A DNA stretch of 64,000 nucleotides from UBA1783 sp964449115 (GCA_964449115.1 CAYUXW010000003.1:11375-75374), one strand, 5' to 3'; shown: positions 32,220-40,867, counted from the first letter of the stretch. Notes: generated by a model not told the origin, from the letters alone. Program-made: numbers and translations.

Positions 32220-33866
32220 ATGGATTACCAGAAACTTGCAGACATGTTGTTTCCAAAAATAAAACATGATTGTCAATATTATTTTGATAAATATCCAAAA
32301 AGAGGTTTGCCAGAAGGAGCAGAAGTTTTAAGAATTGCACCTTCTCCTACAGGTTTTATTCACTTGGGTAATCTTTATGGCGCTTTGGCTGATGAAAGAA
32401 TTGCTCATCAAAGCGGAGGTGTCTTCTATTTGAGAATTGAAGATACGGATACAAAAAGAAAAGTGCCAGGAGCTGTCGAGGCAATTATCTCTAGTTTTGA
32501 TTATTTTCAAATCTACTTTGACGAGGGAGCCCATCATCAGCCAGATGAAGGAAACTATGGCTCTTATTATCAAAAACAGAGAAAAGAAATCTACCAGACT
32601 TTCGCTAAAAGACTGGTAGCTGAAGGAAAAGCTTATCCATGTTTTTGTTCTGGAAAACAGTTGAATGAAATCAGAAAACAGCAAAAAGACTTAAATGAAG
32701 CAACTGGCTACTATGGTAAATGGGCAAGTTGCCGCAATTTATCATTAGAAGAGATTAAAACTCTTTTAGATAAAAAAGAAAAATTTGTCATCAGGATGAG
32801 AAGTACAGGAAACATTGAAAACCAGAGTATCTTCTATGATGAAATAAAAGGGGATATTACCGTTCGTGAAAATGATCAGGATGTAGTAATTATCAAAACA
32901 GATGGTATTCCAACTTACCACTTTGCTCATGCTATTGATGATACCCTGATGCAGACAACAATTGTTTTAAGAGGAGAAGAATGGCTGGGAACACTGCCTG
33001 TACACTTAGAACTATTTAAAATGCTGGATTTCAAACTGCCGAGGTATGCTCATACAACTGTTTTGATGAAAATTGATGAAACAGGCACAAAAAGAAAACT
33101 ATCAAAAAGAAAAGATCCAGAATTAGCCTTAGATTATTATCGTCAACTGGGATATCATCCTTATGCGGTCAAGTTATATCTAATGACTTTACTGAACTGG
33201 AACTTTGAACAGTGGCATTTGAAAAACCCAGATGCTCATTTAGAGGAGTTTAAATTTTCACTGGATAAAATGGGACAATCGGGAGCATTATTTGATTTAG
33301 ATAAGTTACACAATATTTCCAAAACATACCTGGCTAATTTCTCATTAGAAGAGATGAAAGACTTTTTGAAAGCTTATGTTTCTTCACAGAAGAAAGAAAA
33401 ATATGATATGTATTTTGCTGATGAAAAGTATTTGGAGCAAATATTGACTTTAGGAATGGGTTTGAATTTAAAGAAAAGAAGAAAAGACTATATCTATGCT
33501 TCACAAATATTGGAATCAATTGATTTATTCTATCATCATAATAGAGTGGATGAGTTTGGCTGTGATAACAAAACTGCCAAAACTCTTTTAACACAATTTA
33601 TTGAAACCTATGACTATACTGATGATAATTCAGCCTGGTTTGATAAGGTTAAAATAGTTTCAGCTGAAAATGGTTATGCAGCAGAGATGAAAGAGTATCG
33701 AGCAAATCCTGAAAACTACCGAGGATCAGTAGCTGATGTTTCAGAAGTTATCCGAATTGCTGTTACTGGTCGCAAAAATACACCTGATTTGTGGACAATA
33801 ATGCAGATTTTAGGTGAAAAAGAAGCAATTCAGAGAATTAATAAAACCATAAAGGAGTTGGATTAG
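32220..33866 (+). CDS. Glutamyl-tRNA synthetase-like class I synthetase
   Basis: 548 residues. HIGH motif is APSPTGFIHLGN, followed by GGVFYLRIEDTD; KMSKS motif is KRKLSKRKD, intact in its class. About 35 residues precede the usual LRIAPSPTG start, which is unusual for GltX. DGIPTYHFAHAIDD and HTTVLMKIDETGTKRKLSKR are typical. The C-terminal helical domain is longer than in standard GltX and ends VIRIAVTGRKNTPDLWTIMQ. It may be the host's only GluRS or a paralogue; only genome-wide data can tell. Ribosome site AGGAGAG; two bases separate it from the S66 peptidase. Confidence 0.82.
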   Translation: MDYQKLADMLFPKIKHDCQYYFDKYPKRGLPEGAEVLRIAPSPTGFIHLGNLYGALADERIAHQSGGVFYLRIEDTDTKRKVPGAVEAIISSFDYFQIYFDEGAHHQPDEGNYGSYYQKQRKEIYQTFAKRLVAEGKAYPCFCSGKQLNEIRKQQKDLNEATGYYGKWASCRNLSLEEIKTLLDKKEKFVIRMRSTGNIENQSIFYDEIKGDITVRENDQDVVIIKTDGIPTYHFAHAIDDTLMQTTIVLRGEEWLGTLPVHLELFKMLDFKLPRYAHTTVLMKIDETGTKRKLSKRKDPELALDYYRQLGYHPYAVKLYLMTLLNWNFEQWHLKNPDAHLEEFKFSLDKMGQSGALFDLDKLHNISKTYLANFSLEEMKDFLKAYVSSQKKEKYDMYFADEKYLEQILTLGMGLNLKKRRKDYIYASQILESIDLFYHHNRVDEFGCDNKTAKTLLTQFIETYDYTDDNSAWFDKVKIVSAENGYAAEMKEYRANPENYRGSVADVSEVIRIAVTGRKNTPDLWTIMQILGEKEAIQRINKTIKELD

Positions 33867-33867
33867 T

Positions 33868-34890
33868 ATGCGCTATCCAGCTTTCTTAAAAAAAGGTGGA
33901 ACTATTGGTTTAATTGCTCCATCATTTGGAGTTTTTGGTTATCCTTATGAGGATAAGTTTAATAATGCCTACAAAAAGTTCTCTAATTTAGGATATAAAA
34001 TTAAGGAAGTAGAACATTTACGCGGAGCTGAAAAATGTCGCAGTACCCACGATGAACAAAGAGCTAAGGAATTTATGGAGATGTATCTGGATGTTGATAC
34101 CGACTTTATCTTTTCAGTGGCCGGGGGCGAACTGATGATGACCATGCTTCCCTACATAGATTTTGAAGTATTAGGTTATGCGAAACCAAAATATGTTATG
34201 GGTTATTCTGATAATACAAATCTAACTTTTACATTGCCAATTTTAACCGATACAGCTGCTATCTATGGAAGTAACTTTGGCAGTTTCGGAATGAAGAATT
34301 GGGACAAATCACTTCAACAGTCCTATGATTTAATAACAGGCAACAGGCTTAAATTTGATAGTTATGATATGTATGAAATAGAAGATTTATCAAAAGAAGA
34401 AGGGAATGCTCTATGTGGATACAATCTGACAGAAGAAGTATTATATAAAAGTTTATATGGCGAAAAGAAAGTGGAAATGACCGGCAGACTAATTGGAGGT
34501 TGTTTAGATATCCTGCTTATGCTCTGTGGTACCAAATATGGACAGATAGATAAATTTTTGGAAAAGTATAAAGAAGATGGTTTTATCTGGTATTTAGAGT
34601 CCTATGATTTAAATGTTTTAGCTCAAAGTAGAGGCTTATGGCAATTAAAGCAAGCGGGCTGGTTTAAATACTGCAAGGGAATATTATATGGCAGAACAGT
34701 AAATAATGAAGATGTATTTGACTACACTTTTAAAGATGCACTAAAAGAAAACCTTGAGGATTTAAACTGTCCTGTAATCTATGATTGTGATATTGGTCAT
34801 CTTCCACCATCATGGCCAATTATCTCTGGAGCTGTTGCCAAGTTCAGCTTTGAGAACGGTAAGGCTTCAATTGAGTATTATTTAAGATAA
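33868..34890 (+). CDS. S66 family serine peptidase (LD-carboxypeptidase/MccF type)
   Basis: 340 residues. The Ser-Glu-His triad of S66 is visible: the nucleophile in VMGYSDNTNL, Glu in IWYLESYDLN and His in DIGHLPPSWPI. Relatives either trim murein tetrapeptides (LdcA) or, as MccF, hydrolyse aminoacyl-sulfamoyl-adenylates of processed microcin C and so protect aminoacyl-tRNA synthetases. Placement directly after two synthetase-like genes favours an MccF-type detoxifying role by inference. Two bases after the GluRS-like stop, so co-translated. A terminator follows. Confidence 0.85.
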   Translation: MRYPAFLKKGGTIGLIAPSFGVFGYPYEDKFNNAYKKFSNLGYKIKEVEHLRGAEKCRSTHDEQRAKEFMEMYLDVDTDFIFSVAGGELMMTMLPYIDFEVLGYAKPKYVMGYSDNTNLTFTLPILTDTAAIYGSNFGSFGMKNWDKSLQQSYDLITGNRLKFDSYDMYEIEDLSKEEGNALCGYNLTEEVLYKSLYGEKKVEMTGRLIGGCLDILLMLCGTKYGQIDKFLEKYKEDGFIWYLESYDLNVLAQSRGLWQLKQAGWFKYCKGILYGRTVNNEDVFDYTFKDALKENLEDLNCPVIYDCDIGHLPPSWPIISGAVAKFSFENGKASIEYYLR

Positions 34891-34895
34891 ATATA

Positions 34896-34929
34896 AAAAC
34901 CTATTGATCAATTTAATAAATAGGTTTTT
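34896..34929. terminator. Terminator after the S66 peptidase gene
   Basis: AAAACCTATT pairs perfectly with AATAGGTTTT across 13 bases, followed by TT. Confidence 0.8.
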
Positions 34930-34960
34930 AGTAACTAAAGTTTTTAAAGAAGAGAATTAT

Positions 34961-35308
34961 CTATTTTTTCTTGGAAAACAAATAGGTTATTAAACTGGTT
35001 ATTGCCGCAACAACAGCTGATATTGCGGCTTTTAATTTAAAATTACTTATTATCTGTTTTATCAACCACTCAGTTAAAGTCTTTTCAAAGACTCTTCTTT
35101 CATACATATTATGACTCATTATTAAATAGGAAATTAAAAAGGCAATGAAAAATACAATAATTATTTTAGTTATTGTTATTCTATCTCCATTAAAACACCA
35201 AGCTAGAAATACAGCGATAATAGCCGATGCCACTGTTTTAAATTGCCAGGCATTTACTAACTGGTATAAATAAGGATTATTTGTAGAAGAAATTTTTATC
35301 ATGCTCAT
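34961..35308 (-). CDS. Small membrane protein of unknown function
   Basis: 115 residues, three helices (about 27-45, 48-64 and 92-111) with a basic end SKKK. It is not recognised. Its ATG (35308) directly follows the TAG of a 21-residue ORF in the same frame and has no ribosome site of its own, so it depends on translational coupling or is part of a gene with a nonsense codon. Confidence 0.6.
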   Translation of the reverse strand: MSMIKISSTNNPYLYQLVNAWQFKTVASAIIAVFLAWCFNGDRITITKIIIVFFIAFLISYLIMSHNMYERRVFEKTLTEWLIKQIISNFKLKAAISAVVAAITSLITYLFSKKK

Positions 35309-35374
35309 CTAAGTAAGTAATATATAGGTAATGATGAACACAATTAAAAATATTAACATTGACTTTCTTTTCAT
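35309..35374 (-). CDS. 21-residue hydrophobic leader ORF, TAG directly before the next ATG
   Basis: MKRKSMLIFLIVFIITYILL plus T, then TAG. A strong AAGGAG site lies 5 bases before its ATG. One membrane helix with a basic N-terminus. Its stop is followed without a gap by the ATG of the 115-residue protein in the same frame, so re-initiation or a stop in an originally single ORF are both possible. Confidence 0.6.
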   Translation of the reverse strand: MKRKSMLIFLIVFIITYILLT

Positions 35375-35523
35375 TTTTTCTCCTTAATTAAATAATTGTC
35401 AAGATAGTTATATAATAACATATTTTATTCAAAAAAAATAAAAACACATTATACAAGTTGTGATTATACTCTGTCGATGAGCAGGTGTTTTTTTGTATAA
35501 TTAAATTAGTGGAGGAAAAGATA

Positions 35524-36402
35524 ATGAGCATTGTATATTTTTCAAAAGAAATAACCCCTGAAAAAGTTGTTGAGTTATTTGATTTATTGAATAAAGATTT
35601 ACCTGGTAAAGTTGCTTGCAAAGTACACTCAGGAGAAAGGGGCAATCAGAACTTCTTGCATCCAGAATTTTGGAAACCCATTATTGAACATGTAAGTGGT
35701 GTCGTTGTTGAATGTAATACAGCTTATGAGGGGCAAAGAAATACCAGTGAAAAGCATCTGAAACTAATTGAAGAACATGGCTGGAGTAAATATTTTGATA
35801 TCGATTTACTGGATGAAGAAGGACCGGATCTGATTTTACCAGTTAAAAACAGTTTGGTAATACAAGAGAATTATTTGGGAAAGAATATAGCCAACTATGA
35901 TTCAATGTTGGTTTTATCCCACTTCAAAGGGCATCCTTCAGCAGGTTATGGTGGAGCTTTAAAACAGCTGGCTATCGGTTGTGCTTCAAGTAGCGGAAAA
36001 GCAAACATCCATTCAATAGGTAAAACAACCAGTCAGTATGAATGCTGGAAAAGTAAACCACCTCAAGAGAAGTTTTTAGCCGCGATGGCAGATGCCGCCA
36101 GTACGGTTACAGAATATTTCCGAGGAAATATTGCTTATATCAATATTATGTGCAATATGTCGGTAGACTGTGACTGCTGTGCGGTAGCAGAAAATCCAAA
36201 AGTAAGGGATATAGGTATACTTGTTTCATTAGATCCAGTAGCAATCGATCAGGCTTGTATTGATTTAGTATATAACTGTGATGACCCTGGTAAAGAACAT
36301 CTGATTGAAAGAATTGAAACCAGAAATGGCATTCATACTATTGAAGCGGCAGCCAGACTGAAAGTTGGAAAAAGAGAATACCAATTAATAGAAGTTGAGT
36401 AA
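35524..36402 (+). CDS. DUF362 domain protein (iron-sulfur centre type)
   Basis: 292 residues from the ATG at 35524 (GGAGG 8 bases upstream; an earlier in-frame start at 35485 has no site). The sequence KVHSGERGNQNFLHPEFWKP, VVVECNTAYEGQRNTSEKHL, LSHFKGHPSAGYGGALKQLA and the C-cluster MCNMSVDCDCC match DUF362 proteins, predicted to bind a metal or iron-sulfur centre. Function unknown. The C-CDCC segment is the likely ligand site. No partner genes in an obvious operon. Confidence 0.85.
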   Translation: MSIVYFSKEITPEKVVELFDLLNKDLPGKVACKVHSGERGNQNFLHPEFWKPIIEHVSGVVVECNTAYEGQRNTSEKHLKLIEEHGWSKYFDIDLLDEEGPDLILPVKNSLVIQENYLGKNIANYDSMLVLSHFKGHPSAGYGGALKQLAIGCASSSGKANIHSIGKTTSQYECWKSKPPQEKFLAAMADAASTVTEYFRGNIAYINIMCNMSVDCDCCAVAENPKVRDIGILVSLDPVAIDQACIDLVYNCDDPGKEHLIERIETRNGIHTIEAAARLKVGKREYQLIEVE

Positions 36403-36445
36403 ATGATAAATTAAAACGTTATATCTGAATAACGGAGGAATTGTT

Positions 36446-36838
36446 ATGGGACTGTTTGATAAGTTAAGGAAAAACAAAGACGAAAAAGATTTCTTTATCT
36501 GGTTGGATAAGATTCTGAAAAATGATTTACCAGATGATATAAAGGCAATCAATTTTAATTTGTATGAAGATATAGATCACAAATGGTCTATAGAGTTAGT
36601 AGGCACTTCGTTATTTGATGAAGATGACAATGATTGGGCATGTTATGAAGTATATACAACAAGAGATAATGTTTTTGTGCTTGAAAAAGAAGTTAAATGG
36701 AAAGAAATAGAAAGGTTATTTGCTGAATGGGTAAATAATTATCTTGATACAGGAAAATATTGTGATAAGTTAAAACAATATCAAGCTGTTGGGATTGGTT
36801 TTGTTGATGGCGATATAAATATCCTATATAAGCAATAA
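36446..36838 (+). CDS. Small soluble protein, immunity-protein-like
   Basis: 130 residues, acidic, without a signal or helix. Alternating strands after a short helical start (MGLFDKLRKNKDEKDFFIWL), with SIELVGTSLFDEDDNDWACY and VEWVNNYL-like helix EWVNNYLDTG. Its build resembles many small immunity or SUKH-like proteins, but no family is certain. It has a good CGGAGG site. The next ORF, a second small protein of similar size, also lacks a recognised partner toxin. Confidence 0.55.
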   Translation: MGLFDKLRKNKDEKDFFIWLDKILKNDLPDDIKAINFNLYEDIDHKWSIELVGTSLFDEDDNDWACYEVYTTRDNVFVLEKEVKWKEIERLFAEWVNNYLDTGKYCDKLKQYQAVGIGFVDGDINILYKQ

Positions 36839-36942
36839 ACTTAAATTTAGAAAAGTTAAATAAAAGAAATTGAATTAATACCAGCAGAAAAAAGGTTATA
36901 ATATTTTTAATTGCTTTATCTGATACAAAAAAGGAGCTTTAT

Positions 36943-37077
36943 ATGAAAAGTACACACATTATTTTTATACTTGTCTTAGTTATCCTGTTATTGTTTTTAT
37001 CTAAATTTGTATTGAAAAAAAGGAGAAGGTCATGGAGGTTTCCAAGATTAATTGTATTTATTACAATTATAGAGTAG
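36943..37077 (+). CDS. 44-residue single-helix membrane ORF overlapping the next gene
   Basis: MKSTHIIFILVLVILLLFLS continues KFVLKKRRRS to a short hydrophobic tail and TAG. AAAAGGAGC precedes the ATG. It overlaps the 37032 ORF by 46 bases in another frame. It could be the membrane anchor of that protein before a frameshift, or a separate small protein. Confidence 0.5.
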   Translation: MKSTHIIFILVLVILLLFLSKFVLKKRRRSWRFPRLIVFITIIE

Positions 37078-37463
37078 CTAGAGGTTGGTCATATAATTTT
37101 GAAATAAAAAAAGAAGGTTCAGATTATTTTCTTCATGCGGAATTTCAAGATCCAGAAAAGTCATATGAAACCACAACTTTAAAACGGGAAGGAAAAGAGT
37201 ATAAAGAGATAATAAAATCATTTTTTGACAGAGCTATTGAAATCATTGAAAATAATAATGTTCTTTCCTGGGATGGTTTTAATGGATATGATCCCCAAGC
37301 AAAAGATGGATGGGGATTTGATTTAAGAATTGATTTTGAAAACGATGTGCATTTAACTGCTGAAGGAGATAATGAATTTCCATTAAATTATTCTGAAGTA
37401 AAAAGAGCATTTAATGCTTTGATAAATGAAATCATTGAAATATATCAAGAAAGCGGAAAATAA
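37032..37463 (+). CDS. Small soluble protein, immunity-like, of unknown family
   Basis: 143 residues: strands SYNFEIKKEGSDYFLHAEF, VLSWDGFNGYDPQAKDGWGF, DLRIDFENDVHLTAEGDNEF with a C-terminal helix. AAGGAGAA precedes the ATG. The WDGFNGYDP-x(5)-GWGFDLRI block is found in small Bacillota proteins of unknown role. Not recognised further. With the preceding ORF it forms an overlapped pair. Confidence 0.6.
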   Translation: MEVSKINCIYYNYRVARGWSYNFEIKKEGSDYFLHAEFQDPEKSYETTTLKREGKEYKEIIKSFFDRAIEIIENNNVLSWDGFNGYDPQAKDGWGFDLRIDFENDVHLTAEGDNEFPLNYSEVKRAFNALINEIIEIYQESGK

Positions 37464-37475
37464 ATAATCCTTTGT

Positions 37476-37566
37476 GTGAAAGGCTTGAAAGTTTAATAAA
37501 AACTATGAGAGTGGAGATTTTTTTGAGGAAGAAGTTAAAATAACAATTGATAAGCTTAATTGGTAA
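37476..37566 (+). pseudogene. Decayed coding remnant
   Basis: The 169-base gap before the GNAT gene holds two pieces in different frames, PLCERLESLIK and NYESGDFFEEEVKITIDKLN W-stop, joined by a one-base shift in a run of As near 37498-37502. No start or ribosome site. Family unknown. Confidence 0.4.
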
Positions 37567-37632
37567 AAATTTATATTCAGCAAGGAAATATACCATATAA
37601 CAAGAAACTACAATATTAGAAGGGTATTAAAA

Positions 37633-38138
37633 ATGGAATTTAGATTAGAAATAGAAAAAGATTTGGGGCAATTAAAAGATGTATATGAAAAAGTCATCAA
37701 AGAAATGAATGAAACCAACATTCAAATTTGGGACAATATTTATCCTTGTCAGTTCATTGAAGATGATATAAAAAGCAAACGACTTTATATCATGTTGAAT
37801 GATGAAGAAATCATATCATCATTTGCTCTGTGTGATACCAATGCTGGAGAAGATTCTATCAAGTGGAAAAGCACAAGTGCTAAAGCACTCTATTTAGACC
37901 GTTTTGCAGTAAATATTAAATATTCAAAAAAGGAATAGGAAGTTTAATGCTTGTGATGGCAAAAAAAGTTGCCAAGGATTTAAAAGCGGAATATTTAAGA
38001 CTTTTTGTTGTTGATATAAATAAGCCAGCCATTAATTTTTATGAGAAAAATGGATTTGTTAAAGCCAGTGGTGTATATTATGAAGTTTTTGATGATGGCT
38101 TTGAACTTTGTGAAATTGGATATGAAATCAAACTATAA
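37633..38138 (+). pseudogene. GNAT acetyltransferase interrupted by a -1 frame change at a slippery heptamer
   Basis: The first part (37633-37938) codes for the N-terminal GNAT half up to LDRFAVNIKYSKK, then GAA TAG. The other frame from 37933 continues GIGSLMLVMAKKVAKDLKAE and ends NKPAINFYEKNGFVKASG and IGYEIKL. Joining at A-AAA-AAG (37926-37932) in the -1 direction gives YSKKGIGSLML, exactly the GNAT acetyl-CoA loop. This is either a one-base deletion in the A-run, or programmed -1 frameshifting as in dnaX. Counted as a pseudogene for caution. Confidence 0.7.
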
Positions 38139-38212
38139 AAAAGAATTTCAATAAAATCATTTGTATAAATTGAAAAAGGTATTATTATTCCACTAACTAC
38201 CTATAAAGATAA

Positions 38213-38341
38213 ATAGATTTAGATGGACATACAAGATTGTTAGTAGCTACAGATTTGGGATTTAAGAATGTTTATAGCTTTATTACAGAAACCTCTGAAC
38301 ATATATTTGATTCTGTAATGGAGCTAAAGCCAAAAATATAA
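38213..38341 (+). pseudogene. Coding remnant without a start
   Basis: An open stretch coding IDLDGHTRLLVATDLGFKNV, YSFITETSEHIFDSVMELKP KI before TAA. Protein-like composition, no start codon or ribosome site. The flanking bases 38139-38212 hold nothing recognisable. Confidence 0.4.
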
Positions 38342-38356
38342 ATAATGTAAGGTAAA

Positions 38357-38446
38357 TTGAAGTGTTAGATTATGAAGACTATCTAGACAAATGGATAGGA
38401 TATTGTGACAAATATTGGAGTGAAATAAATTTAAAGAATGCTTAAT
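38357..38446 (+). pseudogene. Tryptophan-rich coding remnant overlapping the next gene start
   Basis: IEVLDYEDYLDKWIGYCDKY, WSEINLKNA, stop. Ends inside the first codons of the GNAT gene at 38438. It may be the 3' remnant of an older gene of this accessory patch. Confidence 0.35.
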
Positions 38447-38941
38447 ATAAAAGAATTGTCGAATCAATATGGTGTAAGAGTATTAAATGAAAAAGATGTT
38501 CAGATAATTGAAAACTTACAATCAGGACATCCTCTTTATTATGAGTTTTGTCCTCCTTTTCCATCTGCTCAAAGTATTTTAAATGATATGAAAGCTTTAC
38601 CCCCTGCTAAAGAGTTAATTGATAAATATTATCTTGGCTTTTTTGAGAACGATAAACTGGTTGCAGTTATAGATCTGATTGCTGAATATCCAAATAAAGA
38701 GACCATGTTTATTGGATTTTTTATGGTAGATAAAGAATATTGCAATCAAGGAATTGGAAGAAACATCATAGAGAATTGTTTGCAGGAATTTAAACGACAG
38801 GGTTTTACTTTTGTGCGTTTAGGCTATATGAAAGAAAATATGCAAAGTAAAGCTTTTTGGAGAAAATGTCAATTTGAAAATACAGGAATTGAAACAGACA
38901 ATGGACAGGGAATAGTTGTAGTATTAGAAAGAAAACTATAA
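38438..38941 (+). CDS. GNAT family N-acetyltransferase
   Basis: 167 residues. GNAT core: LYYEFCPPFPSAQSILNDMK start region, FIGFFMVDKEYCNQGIGRNI (acetyl-CoA loop NQGIGR), and the end FVRLGYMKENMQSKAFWRKC with NKxAxxFWxk-like pairing. The closest builds are small-molecule acetyltransferases. The ribosome site is weak; the upstream remnant overlaps the start. Confidence 0.85.
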   Translation: MLNIKELSNQYGVRVLNEKDVQIIENLQSGHPLYYEFCPPFPSAQSILNDMKALPPAKELIDKYYLGFFENDKLVAVIDLIAEYPNKETMFIGFFMVDKEYCNQGIGRNIIENCLQEFKRQGFTFVRLGYMKENMQSKAFWRKCQFENTGIETDNGQGIVVVLERKL

Positions 38942-39106
38942 CTAAATAAAGCTACATAAAAAGAAGTATCAGCTAGCCTGTACTTCCTTTTTTTATCTAA
39001 AGTAACTTTAATACATTTAGATAACATATAAATAATTAATATAAGAAATAGTTTCTATCATTAAAAGGAGGATTAACGATAAATTTATTTTTTTATTTCC
39101 GTAATA

Positions 39107-39742
39107 TTATTGATAGAATTTTTCAAATTCTACCGCCAGATTTTTAGTTGCTTCTTCCATAACCTCCTCAGCTGATCTTAAAGCTACGCCTTGAGCACGA
39201 ACTATATGAAACGAATCAAATCCCATAATGTCGCAAAAAGCAGCTTTTAAATAGTGGTTTTGAAATTCCAGTGGTGAAACCTTGCCATCATGAGCATTGA
39301 TAGATCCACTTGCCGCAAGCAGCATTACACGATAGTCATCTGTCATCAATCCTTTTGGACCGGCTTCAGTATACATGAATGTCTGTCTTGCAATAAGGAT
39401 ATTATCCATATAATCCTTCATTTTTGAAGTTATATTAAAGTTATATGTTGGGGCAACAATAACTATTCTATGTGTGTTTTTAAATTGTTCAAGCAATTTA
39501 TTTTGTCTTTTTTCTAATTGTCTTTGATTTTCATCCATTGATGAACCGTTAGCCTGTGCATTCCACATAGCCATCATATTCTTATCGATTGCAGGAATCT
39601 CTTCTTCATATAAATTAAGAACCTCAAGATTTGCTGGATCAAACTGTGCTTTATATTTTTCAATAAATAAATTCATCAGCTTTTGAGAAAAATGATTATT
39701 GTCACCATATAGTGGATGTGTATTTATAATAAGTGTTTTCAT
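39107..39742 (-). CDS. azoR: FMN-dependent NADH azoreductase-like flavodoxin-fold oxidoreductase
   Basis: 211 residues. Starts MKTLIINTHPLYGDNNHFSQ, the FMN phosphate-binding loop of AzoR/MdaB/NQO, followed by APTYNFNITSKMKDYMDNIL and TFMYTEAGPKGLM, the AzoR signature. The family reduces quinones and azo compounds with NAD(P)H. It is single, divergent from the HAD gene, with a 249-base gap in between that holds only weak promoter-like sequence. Confidence 0.88.
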   Translation of the reverse strand: MKTLIINTHPLYGDNNHFSQKLMNLFIEKYKAQFDPANLEVLNLYEEEIPAIDKNMMAMWNAQANGSSMDENQRQLEKRQNKLLEQFKNTHRIVIVAPTYNFNITSKMKDYMDNILIARQTFMYTEAGPKGLMTDDYRVMLLAASGSINAHDGKVSPLEFQNHYLKAAFCDIMGFDSFHIVRAQGVALRSAEEVMEEATKNLAVEFEKFYQ

Positions 39743-39991
39743 TTATAATACCTCTAAATTTCGTAAATATATTTGGTTAAATTCAAATCGCAATTACATA
39801 GATTTGTAAATCATAATTTAAACTAAATATAATATATCAACATAAAGAATATAAAACAGTGATAATGTCACAGTCTTGCTATTTTGGTGAAATAAAAAAC
39901 AATCTTTATTTCAATACTGCCCCAATCATTGATAATATAAATTAAAGTGTTAAAATATAATGTAAATAATGATTGTTAAAGGAGGATGGGT

Positions 39992-40771
39992 ATGAGTATA
40001 AAGATAATTTTCTTTGATGTTGATGGAACTTTAAAAAGTTTTAGTAATTCGGGGATAACAGAACCAGTTCTTCACGCTTTGCAGAAGTTAAAAGAAAAAA
40101 GAATCAAGATATTTATTGCGACAGGAAGAGCGCCATATGCTGTGCCTCATTTTAAAGGGATTGATTTTGATGGTTATCTATGCTACAACGGTGCTTATTG
40201 CTATGACGAAGAGGGCGTTTTATATTCAAAACCATTAGATAAAAAAGATCTGCATCAATTTATAGAAAATGCAAAAAAACAAAATGAACCCATTATTGCA
40301 GCTGGAAAAGATGAAATGTGTGCTAATGGATATAGTGAAATATTAGATGAATATTGTGGTTTTGCTCTTATGAAACATCCATCAAACGACCTTGATTACT
40401 TCAATAGATTTATAGAAGGTGATGTATATCAGCTGATGGCCAGCGGAAAACCAGAAAAGGACGAAGAATTTCTTAAAGATTGTAAATATTTAAAAATTGC
40501 TCGCTGGTGGGATAATGCCTTTGATGTAACATCTGACAGTTGTTCTAAATCTATAGCAATTCAGAAAGTGCTGAAAGCCTATAATTTCAGACGTGAAGAA
40601 GCGATGGTTTTTGGTGATGGAGGAAATGATCAGGATATGATTGAGTACGTTGGACTGGGAGTGGCTATGGAAAATGCATCAGAGTCAGTTAAAGCTGTAG
40701 CTGACTATATTACCGACAGTGTGGAAGACGATGGAGTGGTAACAGCTTTAAAGTATTTTGATATCATATAA
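39992..40771 (+). CDS. Cof-type HAD-IIB phosphatase
   Basis: 259 residues from the ATG at 39992, preferred because GGAGG sits 6 bases before it (an ATG six bases earlier touches the site). HAD motifs: I FFDVDGTL with both aspartates, II IFIATGRAPY, III lysine in DSCSKSIAI, IV VFGDGGNDQDMI. The type IIB cap is inserted between II and III. The family dephosphorylates sugar phosphates, flavins or PLP. Confidence 0.9.
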   Translation: MSIKIIFFDVDGTLKSFSNSGITEPVLHALQKLKEKRIKIFIATGRAPYAVPHFKGIDFDGYLCYNGAYCYDEEGVLYSKPLDKKDLHQFIENAKKQNEPIIAAGKDEMCANGYSEILDEYCGFALMKHPSNDLDYFNRFIEGDVYQLMASGKPEKDEEFLKDCKYLKIARWWDNAFDVTSDSCSKSIAIQKVLKAYNFRREEAMVFGDGGNDQDMIEYVGLGVAMENASESVKAVADYITDSVEDDGVVTALKYFDII

Positions 40772-40831
40772 AAGTAAAAAATTGCCTTTAATTTAAAATA
40801 AAGTTTGATTTCCCTGATTTCAATAATATGT

Positions 40832-40860
40832 TTGATATCATTTTATGCATTTGGTATAAT
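40832..40860 (+). promoter_or_regulatory. Strong promoter of the ABC importer operon
   Basis: TTGATA (40832-40837), 17-base spacer, TATAAT (40855-40860), with TG at 40852-40853 as extended -10. Confidence 0.85.
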
Positions 40861-40867
40861 ACAGTTA

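Noticed and set aside
32328..32684. 118-codon minus-strand ORF opposite the GluRS-like gene
   Set aside because: Antisense shadow of a well-supported synthetase gene; no ribosome site and no family resemblance.
37947..38138. Separate 63-residue acetyltransferase gene
   Set aside because: It is the C-terminal half of the GNAT begun at 37633; it lacks a ribosome site and the N-terminal half of the fold.
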